Shown here: piece by piece, positions 36,600-46,608 of the stretch
Layout of the letters: each line of letters opens with the position of its first letter
How positions within the stretch are numbered: position 1 is the first letter of the stretch
Source of the DNA: JAJTGZ01 sp964403525
GTDB lineage: Bacteria; Planctomycetota; Phycisphaerae; Phycisphaerales; UBA1924
Direction of reading: 5' to 3'
NCBI GenBank assembly: GCA_964403525.1
Contig: CAYOGE010000008.1
Coordinates: 35,849 to 99,848 of the forward strand
Length of the DNA stretch: 64,000 nt
Notes under the pieces: generated by a model
Database searches by the model: none
What the model was told of the DNA's origin: nothing
Seen by the model: only the letters and a program-made list of their open reading frames with translations
Made by a program: the position numbers and the translations under genes

Positions 36600-38552
36600 C
36601 TACAGCACTTCAGCGAGGGAGATGACCACGGGCATGAGGAGCAGCGCTGAGCCGAGGGCTGTTACGAGCGCTGCGACGCTGCGGTGATCGTCGTTGCGGC
36701 TGGTCGCCACGATGGGGGAAAGCAACCCAAGGGCCAGCAGCATGATGAGTGCTCCGGCCACGCCGGCGGCGAGCGCGATGGCCACGGTGGAGGCGACGGC
36801 GATGGCGGCTGCTGCGACGATCGCTCGGTCTTGCTTTGTGAGCCACCACGCCAAAGCACACCCCGCAAGCGCGCCGAGGATCGCCCGCGGGTTGGCGGGC
36901 TCGATCCGCGCCCACGACAGGAACTGGGCGGGCGTGAGGAATCGCGCGGTGACGGTGTGGAGGATGTTCGACTTCTGGCCGACGGGCACGGGCTGGATGA
37001 GCGCCACGTATTGGGCGTCGGTGAAGGGGATGTCGGCACGCTTGCGGTTGGGCCCGGTGATCACGGCACCGTAGAGGTAGCCGGGCGGGACCGGGTTGCT
37101 GGCGGCGGGCTGGGTGTAGTCGGCGATGATGGCCGCGTCGCGCCAGGCGTTGTCGCGCATCCACCAGATTGACTGGGGCATCACCCACGACCAGCGTGAG
37201 TCGCCGTTGTGGATGGCGTGCGGGCCGTTCTGGAGCATGTTGCGCATGTCCGGATCGACCTGCCGGTTCGACTCGTAGACGTAAGTGGTGCTGTGGGTCC
37301 TTGCCTGGTAAGTCAGTGATGCACGCACGCTGACGGCGCAGACGACGGCTATTCCGGTCGCGACGCAGCAGGCGGCAACGCCGGGTGTGATCGGGCGGGG
37401 GGCGGCGGGTTGCGCAGGCGCCTGGGCTGTTGCGGCGGTTTGGGCGCGTGAGGTGGTTGCTGCAAAGAGGCTGAGCATCGCGATCATCGCTGCGACGAGG
37501 AACGCGTGGCTGTTGCCGGGTTGGTCGGCCGGGGCGCGTGTTGCGATGGCAGCGACAGCCACGCAGACCGCGACGGCCGCGATCGACAGCAGCCCGCGCT
37601 GCAGCGATGGCCGCGGGGTGATGAGCGGGCAGACTTCTGCGGCGAGGAACCCCGCGGCCAGGCAGGTGGCAATCTGCCAGCCGGCGAGCCCAACGACGGG
37701 CGGGGTTGGGAGCCCGAAGGTGCCGGACGTGAGGCAGAGTGCCGGGGGAACGATCGCGGCGGCGGCACACAGGCGCAGCAGGCGGTTGGTGCCGAGTGCG
37801 GCGATGCCTGCGGCGAGGGCGCACAGGAAGCCGGCGAGCAGCGGCAGCCCGAGCGCGGCGTTGGTCTGGTTGTAACGGTCGGCGAGGGCGACGTCTTCAG
37901 GGAGGGGGCGTGTGATGGTTGTGATACCTGTCAGGGCAACCGCCGCGAGGATGAGCGTGAGCGTGCCGGCGAACGAAATGACGGCGCGGCGGGCAGCGGT
38001 CGATCGCGGGTTTGACGGGGGTAGCAGCAGCAGTGGCAGGGCGAGAGCGCCGACGGCTGGCAGCAGCAATGCAACGGCCTCGCCGGTGCCGGCGCCAAGG
38101 CCAAGATCGAGGCGGGCGTCGCGGGCCTTCAGCGGCAGCCAGAGCAGCCAGTAGCACCCCAGCACGCACCCGATGGCCAGGGATGAAGCGAACGCAACCG
38201 AGGCGGCGTTGACTCTTGCCGACGCGCGTGCATCGCCCTCCCCCCCCGCGTGCCAGGCCGCGTAAGCGACCGCTGTTGAGGCGAGGATGAACACGGGCGC
38301 TGCTATGACCGTGACGGGGTTGGCAAGCTGCGAGCCGAGAGAGATGGCCGCGAGAAAGCCGACAGCAACGACCATCCCGACCGTCGTCCAGCGTGGGGAG
38401 AGCGGGCAGCGCTCGTCGCACCTGCGGAAGGGCAGGAGCAGGCACAGGGCCAGGGCGAGGTTGATGCCGAGGGCGACCCACAGGAGCGGAGAAGGGGCGG
38501 CGGCCAACCAGGGAATGATCTGCACCGGGGTAGACGGGGGCGCGGGGGGCAT
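36600..38552 (-). CDS. Large polytopic membrane protein of unknown family
   Basis: A 650-residue inner-membrane protein with about ten hydrophobic segments in its first 400 residues and two or three more at the C-terminus. Between them (about residues 425-560) lies a soluble-looking stretch with an unusual Trp/Tyr-rich part (STTYVYESNRQVDPDMRN, GDSRWSWVMPQSIWWMRDNAWRDAAI) and TDAQYVALIQPVPVGQKSN. The pattern could be a transporter or a cell-envelope enzyme with a large loop; no family is recognised. It starts 92 bases after the pyrophosphatase stop, beyond a terminator, so it is probably transcribed separately. Confidence 0.7.
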   Translation of the reverse strand: MPPAPPSTPVQIIPWLAAAPSPLLWVALGINLALALCLLLPFRRCDERCPLSPRWTTVGMVVAVGFLAAISLGSQLANPVTVIAAPVFILASTAVAYAAWHAGGEGDARASARVNAASVAFASSLAIGCVLGCYWLLWLPLKARDARLDLGLGAGTGEAVALLLPAVGALALPLLLLPPSNPRSTAARRAVISFAGTLTLILAAVALTGITTITRPLPEDVALADRYNQTNAALGLPLLAGFLCALAAGIAALGTNRLLRLCAAAAIVPPALCLTSGTFGLPTPPVVGLAGWQIATCLAAGFLAAEVCPLITPRPSLQRGLLSIAAVAVCVAVAAIATRAPADQPGNSHAFLVAAMIAMLSLFAATTSRAQTAATAQAPAQPAAPRPITPGVAACCVATGIAVVCAVSVRASLTYQARTHSTTYVYESNRQVDPDMRNMLQNGPHAIHNGDSRWSWVMPQSIWWMRDNAWRDAAIIADYTQPAASNPVPPGYLYGAVITGPNRKRADIPFTDAQYVALIQPVPVGQKSNILHTVTARFLTPAQFLSWARIEPANPRAILGALAGCALAWWLTKQDRAIVAAAAIAVASTVAIALAAGVAGALIMLLALGLLSPIVATSRNDDHRSVAALVTALGSALLLMPVVISLAEVL

Positions 38553-38591
38553 GCTTGATGCTAGCGACCGGCGCGGGGACGTTGGCGAACG

Positions 38592-38621
38592 AAAAAGGGC
38601 CCGGCGCTTGGCCGGGCCCTT
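38592..38621 (-). terminator. Intrinsic terminator after the membrane pyrophosphatase
   Basis: On the minus strand GGGCCCGGC and GCCGGGCCC pair around CAAGC, followed by TTTTT. It lies 23 bases beyond the pyrophosphatase stop and separates that gene from the membrane protein downstream. Confidence 0.88.
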
Positions 38622-38644
38622 GTCTTAGCCGGTGAGGTGTTCGA

Positions 38645-41221
<2,577 letters not shown>

Positions 41222-41338
41222 TGCGGTTTCTCCAGGACGTCCATTGATGGTCGGGACGCGGGACGCGTCATCCGTGACGCGGTGGGATATTGAAAGGGGT
41301 TGTACCACGCACGAGAATCGAGAGGGGCCTAAGCAGCG

Positions 41339-41363
41339 ACGCCCGGCATTTGGTGCCGGGCGT
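41339..41363 (-). terminator. Hairpin after rpsU, terminator-like without a T tract
   Basis: ACGCCCGGCA and TGCCGGGCGT form a perfect 10-bp stem around a 5-base loop, 18 bases beyond the rpsU stop. No T run follows on the minus strand, so it may stabilise the mRNA end rather than terminate. The core CGCCCGGC is the same as in the tRNA-Ala terminator. Confidence 0.45.
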
Positions 41364-41381
41364 TCGCGGGATCAGCGGTTG

Positions 41382-41621
41382 TTACGGGCGGCCCATGCGC
41401 GCGGGGCGCATCGGCTTGAGCTCGCCGGAGGCGATCAGGGCCTCGCGGATGCGGCGGCCGATGGCTTTGCGCATGTCACGGCGGACGCGCTCGGAGGGCT
41501 TTTCGTAGTATTCCTTGCGCTTGATGTCCTTCACCAAGCCCTCTTTTTCGCAGAGTTTCTTGAACCGACGCAGCATCTGGTCGGTGCTCTCGTTGCTACG
41601 CGCTTTGACTCGGATCGCCAT
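41382..41621 (-). CDS. rpsU: 30S ribosomal protein bS21
   Basis: A 79-residue basic protein with the bS21 pattern: MAIRVKARSNESTDQMLRRFKKLCEKEGL, then KRKEYYEKPSERVRRDMRKA. bS21 sits on the platform of the 30S near the anti-Shine-Dalgarno and helps initiation. The length is at the upper end of the family because of a C-terminal extension (RIREALIASGELKPMRPARMG). It is transcribed as a single gene, with a hairpin right after the stop and the divergent lipoprotein gene 294 bases upstream. Confidence 0.95.
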   Translation of the reverse strand: MAIRVKARSNESTDQMLRRFKKLCEKEGLVKDIKRKEYYEKPSERVRRDMRKAIGRRIREALIASGELKPMRPARMGRP

Positions 41622-41915
41622 GACTCGATGAACCTCTTTTCGTGCCTACTGGGCAAATCGCCGCGGAGGGGGGGACAGTCGATACCGCCCAGACCCTAAG
41701 GGTGTCCTGAACAGGGCCCAAGTAAAGCCGATCGAGCGGCCGGTATCAAGTCGGTCATGCAAAGTGGGTGCACCGAAACAGGGGATGGGGTGCCAGAACG
41801 CTTGCGGGGGGCCATCGGGCGGGGTGACCGTCCGGTTTCAGGCGATGGATGGTAGAGACTTGGTGGTGGCCTTCGTTTCTCTGGCCAGATCCGGGTTTGG
41901 TCCGATGGTTTGCCC

Positions 41916-42386
41916 ATGGACCAACGAGTGGCAGGATTGCTGGTGGCGGGCGGGCTGGGGCTCGGCGCGTGCGTCGGGTGCGCGGGGTCACCGCCGCAGG
42001 AGGAGGCGCTGGTCCGATCGACCAATCAGCGAGAGGTGCAACCCGGTGAATCGAGGGGCGCCGGTGAGATTCGCGTGGTGGTGCAGAACGGCGTGATCAC
42101 GGCGGACCTTGAACGCCGCCATGAAGTAGACCAACTTGTTGCCGCGGCGGAGGCTTCGCTGCGTTCACGGGGGTTCGCGCTGGATGGGCGTCGGGGACGG
42201 CTCGAAGAGCCCGTGAAGGTTTCGGGTCGGATGGGTGGAACGCCGGATTCCCGTCGGGCGGAGGTTTCGATCCTCGTCGGGCCGACGAAGGTGCGCTTTG
42301 CGGTTGCGATCAAGCCGTGGGGGAACGACGCTGAAGGGCGGGCGGTCATGAAACGGATGCTCGAACTGCTCGGGTATGGTGATTGA
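41916..42386 (+). CDS. Predicted lipoprotein
   Basis: A 156-residue protein whose N-terminus is a clear lipoprotein signal: MDQRVAGLLVAGGLGLGAC with Cys19 in a LGAC lipobox. The mature part has an alpha/beta pattern (EIRVVVQNGVITADLERRHEVDQLVAAAEASLRSRGFALDG, KVSGRMGGTPDSRRAEVSILVGPTKVRFAVAIKPWG) suggesting a small compact domain. Related proteins of about this size are common in planctomycetes, with no known function. It converges on the GlmU-like gene with 35 bases between stops. Confidence 0.75.
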   Translation: MDQRVAGLLVAGGLGLGACVGCAGSPPQEEALVRSTNQREVQPGESRGAGEIRVVVQNGVITADLERRHEVDQLVAAAEASLRSRGFALDGRRGRLEEPVKVSGRMGGTPDSRRAEVSILVGPTKVRFAVAIKPWGNDAEGRAVMKRMLELLGYGD

Positions 42387-42421
42387 GGTGATCGGCCGAG
42401 CGGCACCGGCGGTTGACCCGC

Positions 42422-43690
42422 TCACCAGCCCGCGAGCGCGGTGAGCCGGGCGGCCTGGGCGTCGCTGAGGGTGTGCTTGCGCCGTGCCAGCACCGTGCGG
42501 GCGATCTCGAGGAACTTGTCCTTGCGGAAGGTCTTTCCGGAGGAGACGGGCGAGTCGTCGGTGGCCCAGCAGAAGGGCGGCACGACGCCCGTCACAGCGG
42601 CGGTCTGGGCGATCATCGCGCCCGTGCCGATCGTGACGCCGGTCATGATTCGCGTGCAGATCGCGGTCTTGACGTGGTCGCCGATCACGCAACCCATGAA
42701 CTGCCGACCTGTGCGTTCGAGCGGCTCGTCACGCCCGGCGCGCATGAGCACCTCTGTGTAGGTGTTGAGGAGGTTGCTGTTGGTCGTGCCGGCGCCGAGG
42801 TTGCTCCATTCGCCGATGAACGCGTCTCCCAGGTGCCCTTCGTGGGCCTTGTTTGCGAAGCCCTGGAACACAACGCCGCCCACCTCGCCGGCGACCTTGC
42901 ATTGCGGTCCGATCGACGAGTGCGCCTTCACCAGCGTGCGCTCCATCACGGTCGAGTTTGGGCCGATGTACGCGGGTCCGACGATCACCGCGCCGGGGCG
43001 CACGACGGCGCCGGCGTCGAGGACGACCGAGCCGTTGTCGCAGTCGAAGACCACGCCCGGGCAGACCTTTGCTGTTTCGCTGATTGCCAGCGGCGCATCG
43101 CCGAAGGCCATCACCCCGCGCAGCTGGGGCTCGTCGGCGTTGCTCGCCATTGAGACAAGGTCGGTGTTGAGCGCATCTTCGAGGAACGTGCGGAAGTGCC
43201 AGGGCCTGTGGAGCAGCGCCGGGCGGTCGAAGGCGACGCTCGCCCCGGCATTCTCCGACGGGGCTCGGAACGACTGGAGCAGGCGTTCACCGTCGTCGCG
43301 GTTCAGGGGGCGCGCCGCGATGACCTGGCCGCTGGCAGACTCGACGAGGTACTGGCCGAGCTCGAGCCTTTCGATTTCACGCAGCGGCATGACGCACCTG
43401 CCGTTGACCAGCAGGAGCCCGGGCACGAACCAAGGGAGGCCGCCGCCGCCCTTGCAGCAGGTCAGCACCGGCCTGGTGTTGGCGACTCCGAACGTGGCGG
43501 CGCCGTGGCGCTCGGTGGTCAGGTCGACAAGTTCGGCCGGAACGGCGAGGGCTCTGACGTCGAGGCGCAGCTCGTGGCGGAGGCGCTCGAGGGTTGTTCT
43601 GGCGCCGGTTCGGATGTCGAATGCCGCGCGCAGATCGGTGAGCGGTCCGAGCCGCCCGAGGCCGTCATCGAAGACGATGGCTGGTTGCAT
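42422..43690 (-). CDS. GlmU-like sugar nucleotidyltransferase/acyltransferase
   Basis: A 422-residue protein of the long GlmU-like family. The N-terminal part is a nucleotidyltransferase-like domain (IVFDDGLGRLGPLTDLRAAFDIRTGARTTLERL), and the C-terminal part is a left-handed beta-helix of hexapeptide repeats (VVLDAGAVVRPGAVIVGPAYIGPNSTV, TLVKAHSSIGPQCKVAG, FIGEWSNLGAGTTNSNL), as in UDP-GlcNAc pyrophosphorylases. This variant is described mainly in Bacteroidetes and planctomycetes; it may make UDP-GlcNAc or another sugar nucleotide for the cell wall. It follows mreD by 67 bases, so it is probably in the mreBCD operon. Confidence 0.8.
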   Translation of the reverse strand: MQPAIVFDDGLGRLGPLTDLRAAFDIRTGARTTLERLRHELRLDVRALAVPAELVDLTTERHGAATFGVANTRPVLTCCKGGGGLPWFVPGLLLVNGRCVMPLREIERLELGQYLVESASGQVIAARPLNRDDGERLLQSFRAPSENAGASVAFDRPALLHRPWHFRTFLEDALNTDLVSMASNADEPQLRGVMAFGDAPLAISETAKVCPGVVFDCDNGSVVLDAGAVVRPGAVIVGPAYIGPNSTVMERTLVKAHSSIGPQCKVAGEVGGVVFQGFANKAHEGHLGDAFIGEWSNLGAGTTNSNLLNTYTEVLMRAGRDEPLERTGRQFMGCVIGDHVKTAICTRIMTGVTIGTGAMIAQTAAVTGVVPPFCWATDDSPVSSGKTFRKDKFLEIARTVLARRKHTLSDAQAARLTALAGW

Positions 43691-43757
43691 CGGCGGAGGG
43701 TAGTCGCGAGTGACTTGCAGGGAGTGCGCTGCGGGGGCACAGTGTGGCGCCGGTGGC

Positions 43758-44351
43758 TTACGTTCCGCGTCCGTACATGGTGCGTTTGTCGTACGGGTCG
43801 GGGAGGCCCAGCAGCGGGAGGGTCCAGCGGAGGCACGCGGCGATCGCCAGCGCCGGAAGAAGGGTGTAGAGCGCACCGACCAAGCGCACAACGCCCTGCG
43901 GCGGCAGCGAGACGGCCGGGTCGATCATGTCGCGCAGGAGCAGGATGCACAGCGCAGACATCTGCATGACCACAGCGCCCAGGACGGCCAGCACAGCGAC
44001 CGCCAGCGGGATGCGGCGCACAAAGACCCTTCGGCACTTGAGCACGACCCACGCGCCGATCACGAAGCCGAGCGCGTGCGGCCCCAGGAACGTCACCTGC
44101 CCGACGGCGGCGGTCCCGCTCTGGCCCCACAGGGCGACGCTCCATGTCAGATCGATCAGGAGGCCGCCGACGAAGGCCGTCCAGAGCACGGCGACGGGGG
44201 GCCCGAACGCGGCGATGCACGCGACGAAGGCGAAGGCGACCGAGGGCCCGCCGATCCCGCCCGCGGAGTCTGAGAGCCCCAGCGTCTGGCGGAGCGCAAG
44301 CTCAAGGCCGACGGTCAGCCAGAGTCCGATGAGCACGGCGAGGCGGTTCAT
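43758..44351 (-). CDS. mreD: Rod shape-determining protein MreD
   Basis: A 197-residue membrane protein with five or six helices (MNRLAVLIGLWLTVGLELAL, VAFAFVACIAAFGPPVAVLW, VGGLLIDLTWSVALWGQSG, and so on). MreD is poorly conserved and is called from topology and its position after mreC, with which it overlaps by one base. It anchors the MreBCD elongation complex with RodA and PBP2. Confidence 0.85.
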   Translation of the reverse strand: MNRLAVLIGLWLTVGLELALRQTLGLSDSAGGIGGPSVAFAFVACIAAFGPPVAVLWTAFVGGLLIDLTWSVALWGQSGTAAVGQVTFLGPHALGFVIGAWVVLKCRRVFVRRIPLAVAVLAVLGAVVMQMSALCILLLRDMIDPAVSLPPQGVVRLVGALYTLLPALAIAACLRWTLPLLGLPDPYDKRTMYGRGT

Positions 44352-45319
44352 CAGCGGCCCCCCGTTGGTTTGGACGCGGGGAGACCGTTCGCTGGATCGT
44401 CAACCACCGGGGGCTGGACGAGCACGGTGAAGTCTGCGCCGGCGAGCTCGCGCACGTCGTACATCGGGCGCACGGTGACGACCTGGCGGTCGTTCTGAGC
44501 GGTGGTTACGGACTCCACCTCGCCGAGGATGAGCATCTGAGCGAAGCGCGGCCAGGAAGGATCGGCCAGACGCACGCGGGCGCCGGCCTTTACGGGCTCG
44601 AGGCGTTTGCCGCCGCCTGCTCCTGAAATCAGGTAGACGCTGCCGGTGAGGCGTCCGCCGTCGATCGTCGGCGTGAGCTTGACTCCGTACTCGGGCTGTC
44701 CGCCGTCGGCGCTGCCCAACTCGACGGGCTCGATCCCGCTGTCGCGCGGGCGCACGATCCCTCGGATTTCAGGGCCGGAGGCGTCGGCGATGAGCTGGGC
44801 GAGTGTGACCTTGCTGCCGGGGGCGACCACCCGTCCGATGAGGTTCACGCTCTCTAGCACGACGACGCTCCCGACGCCGACGGGGCTGAGCCCGTCTGGG
44901 CGGGGCGCAAGGTGGTCTGTGCGCAGCTGTAGGAGCGAGCCGCGCAGGCCGAGGCTGCCGGCGATGATGCGCGGCGTGCCCAGGTCGCCGGAGATCCGCA
45001 CGCCGCGCTGGAGTGACTCGACCTGTGCTCGCAGCTGCTGGTTCTCGTTCTCGAGCTGCAGGTATCGGGTGCGGAGCACTTCGAAGTCTGCTCCGCCCGC
45101 TCCGTTGCCGGTCCCGTAGGGCTTGCGGTGCACCGCGACGGGGGAGAGCACCTTGGTGAAGCCGTTCTGCACCGGGTTGACGAAGATGCTCAGCAGGTTG
45201 GCGGGGGTCTGCACCCAGAACGAGTAGCGCCAGGGCGTGAGGGCGATCAGCGCGGCGAGTGCGCACGACGCCGCCAGCAGCGTTCGCGGGTTCTTCCATG
45301 TGTGCCGTGGCCGGATCAT
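44351..45319 (-). CDS. mreC: Rod shape-determining protein MreC
   Basis: A 322-residue protein with an N-terminal membrane helix (LLAASCALAALIALTPW), a coiled coil (FEVLRTRYLQLENENQQLRAQVESLQRG) and a beta-rich domain (SVVVLESVNLIGRVVAPGSKVTLAQLIADA), the MreC architecture. It links MreB in the cytoplasm to the periplasmic wall synthases. The ATG at 45319 was chosen over a GTG at 45340 because GGAG lies 5 bases before it. It follows mreB by 42 bases. Confidence 0.93.
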   Translation of the reverse strand: MIRPRHTWKNPRTLLAASCALAALIALTPWRYSFWVQTPANLLSIFVNPVQNGFTKVLSPVAVHRKPYGTGNGAGGADFEVLRTRYLQLENENQQLRAQVESLQRGVRISGDLGTPRIIAGSLGLRGSLLQLRTDHLAPRPDGLSPVGVGSVVVLESVNLIGRVVAPGSKVTLAQLIADASGPEIRGIVRPRDSGIEPVELGSADGGQPEYGVKLTPTIDGGRLTGSVYLISGAGGGKRLEPVKAGARVRLADPSWPRFAQMLILGEVESVTTAQNDRQVVTVRPMYDVRELAGADFTVLVQPPVVDDPANGLPASKPTGGR

Positions 45320-45361
45320 CGACGCTCCGCGCAACCTCACCCCGCCCGCCGCCCCGGATGG

Positions 45362-46474
45362 TTACGAGTCGAGGTCGTTGTCAAGGGTCTTCTGCAGCAG
45401 CTCGATGTTGTCGAGGAAGGTGCTGGTGCCGCGCGCCACGCAGGTGAGCGGGTCGTCGGCGATCTTCACGGGGAGGCCGGTGGCGTTCTGCATCACGGTG
45501 GCGATGCCGCGCAGGAGCGCACCTCCGCCGGCGAGGGTGATGCCGTTTTCGACGAGGTCGGCGGCGAGTTCGGGCTCGGTCCGTTCGAGCACTCGGGTGA
45601 CGGTCTCGATGATGGCGCTGACGGGCTCTGAGAGGGCCTCGCGCACTTCCTCGCTGGTGATGACTGTCTTGCGGGGCAATCCGCTGATCATGTCGCGCCC
45701 GCGGACTTCCATGCTGCGCTCTTCGCCCGCGGGTGCGGCGGAGCCGATGTCGATCTTGATGCGCTCGGCGGTCTGCTCGCCGATCATGAGGTTGTAGGTC
45801 TTCTTCATGTGGTTCATGATGGCCTCGTCGAGGTCATCGCCCGCCACACGGAGGCTCTCGCACACGGCGATGTCGCCGAGTGAGATCACGGCCACCTCGG
45901 TCGTGCCGCCGCCGATATCAACGATCATGCTCGCGGTCGGCTCGGTCACGGGCATGCCGGCACCGATCGCGGCCGCCAAGGGTTCTTCGCAGAGGTATGT
46001 GCGCCTGGCGCCTGCGCGGGCGGCGCTGTCGAAGACGGCGCGCTTCTCAACGGCCGTGATTCCGCTGGGCACGCTGATCACCACGCGCGGCCCGATGATG
46101 CGGCTCTTGCCTGAGGCCTTGGAGATAAAGTAGTGGAGCATCGCCTCGGTGATCTCAAAGTCAGAGATCACGCCGTCTTTGAGCGGGCGGATCGCCGTGA
46201 TGGCACCGGGGGTTTTTCCGAGCATGTCCTTGGCGACCCACCCGACCGCCTGTCCGTTGTAGAGGACTTGGTTGGTGCCCTTGCGCACGGCGACAACGCT
46301 TGGCTCGTTGAGGACGATGCCCTGGCCTCGGATCGACACGAGCGTATTGCAGGTGCCCAGGTCGATGCCCATGTCGATGCTGAACAGGTTCGCGAAACGA
46401 TCCCACAAGGATGCCAGGGGAGAGCTCCAGAGAATGATGGACTTGCCGGGCAGGTTATCGGCACGGCGGGCCAT
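45362..46474 (-). CDS. mreB: Rod shape-determining protein MreB
   Basis: The bacterial actin that guides wall synthesis along the cell. The 370-residue protein has the ATP-binding signatures IDLGTCNTLVSIRGQGIVLNEPS (phosphate 1), VDIGGGTTEVAVISLG (phosphate 2) and LAGGGALLRGI (adenosine). The usual MreB start (FSIDMGIDLGT) is preceded by about 28 extra residues from the ATG at 46474 (MARRADNLPGKSIILWSSPLA); without a Shine-Dalgarno there, a TTG before WDRFANLFSID is an alternative. It is divergent from the coiled membrane protein at 46609. Confidence 0.96.
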   Translation of the reverse strand: MARRADNLPGKSIILWSSPLASLWDRFANLFSIDMGIDLGTCNTLVSIRGQGIVLNEPSVVAVRKGTNQVLYNGQAVGWVAKDMLGKTPGAITAIRPLKDGVISDFEITEAMLHYFISKASGKSRIIGPRVVISVPSGITAVEKRAVFDSAARAGARRTYLCEEPLAAAIGAGMPVTEPTASMIVDIGGGTTEVAVISLGDIAVCESLRVAGDDLDEAIMNHMKKTYNLMIGEQTAERIKIDIGSAAPAGEERSMEVRGRDMISGLPRKTVITSEEVREALSEPVSAIIETVTRVLERTEPELAADLVENGITLAGGGALLRGIATVMQNATGLPVKIADDPLTCVARGTSTFLDNIELLQKTLDNDLDS

Positions 46475-46608
46475 TTGCCACTAGCCGCAACGGGGGGCAC
46501 TGGACGGCCGCCCTCCCCCTTGCCCCCGCGAGGAGCCGGCGGATGCCTGGCGATCGGGTTGTTCGAGCGGGTGACGACCTTTCTGCCGCGGTCTTCGTAC
46601 AGTTGGTG

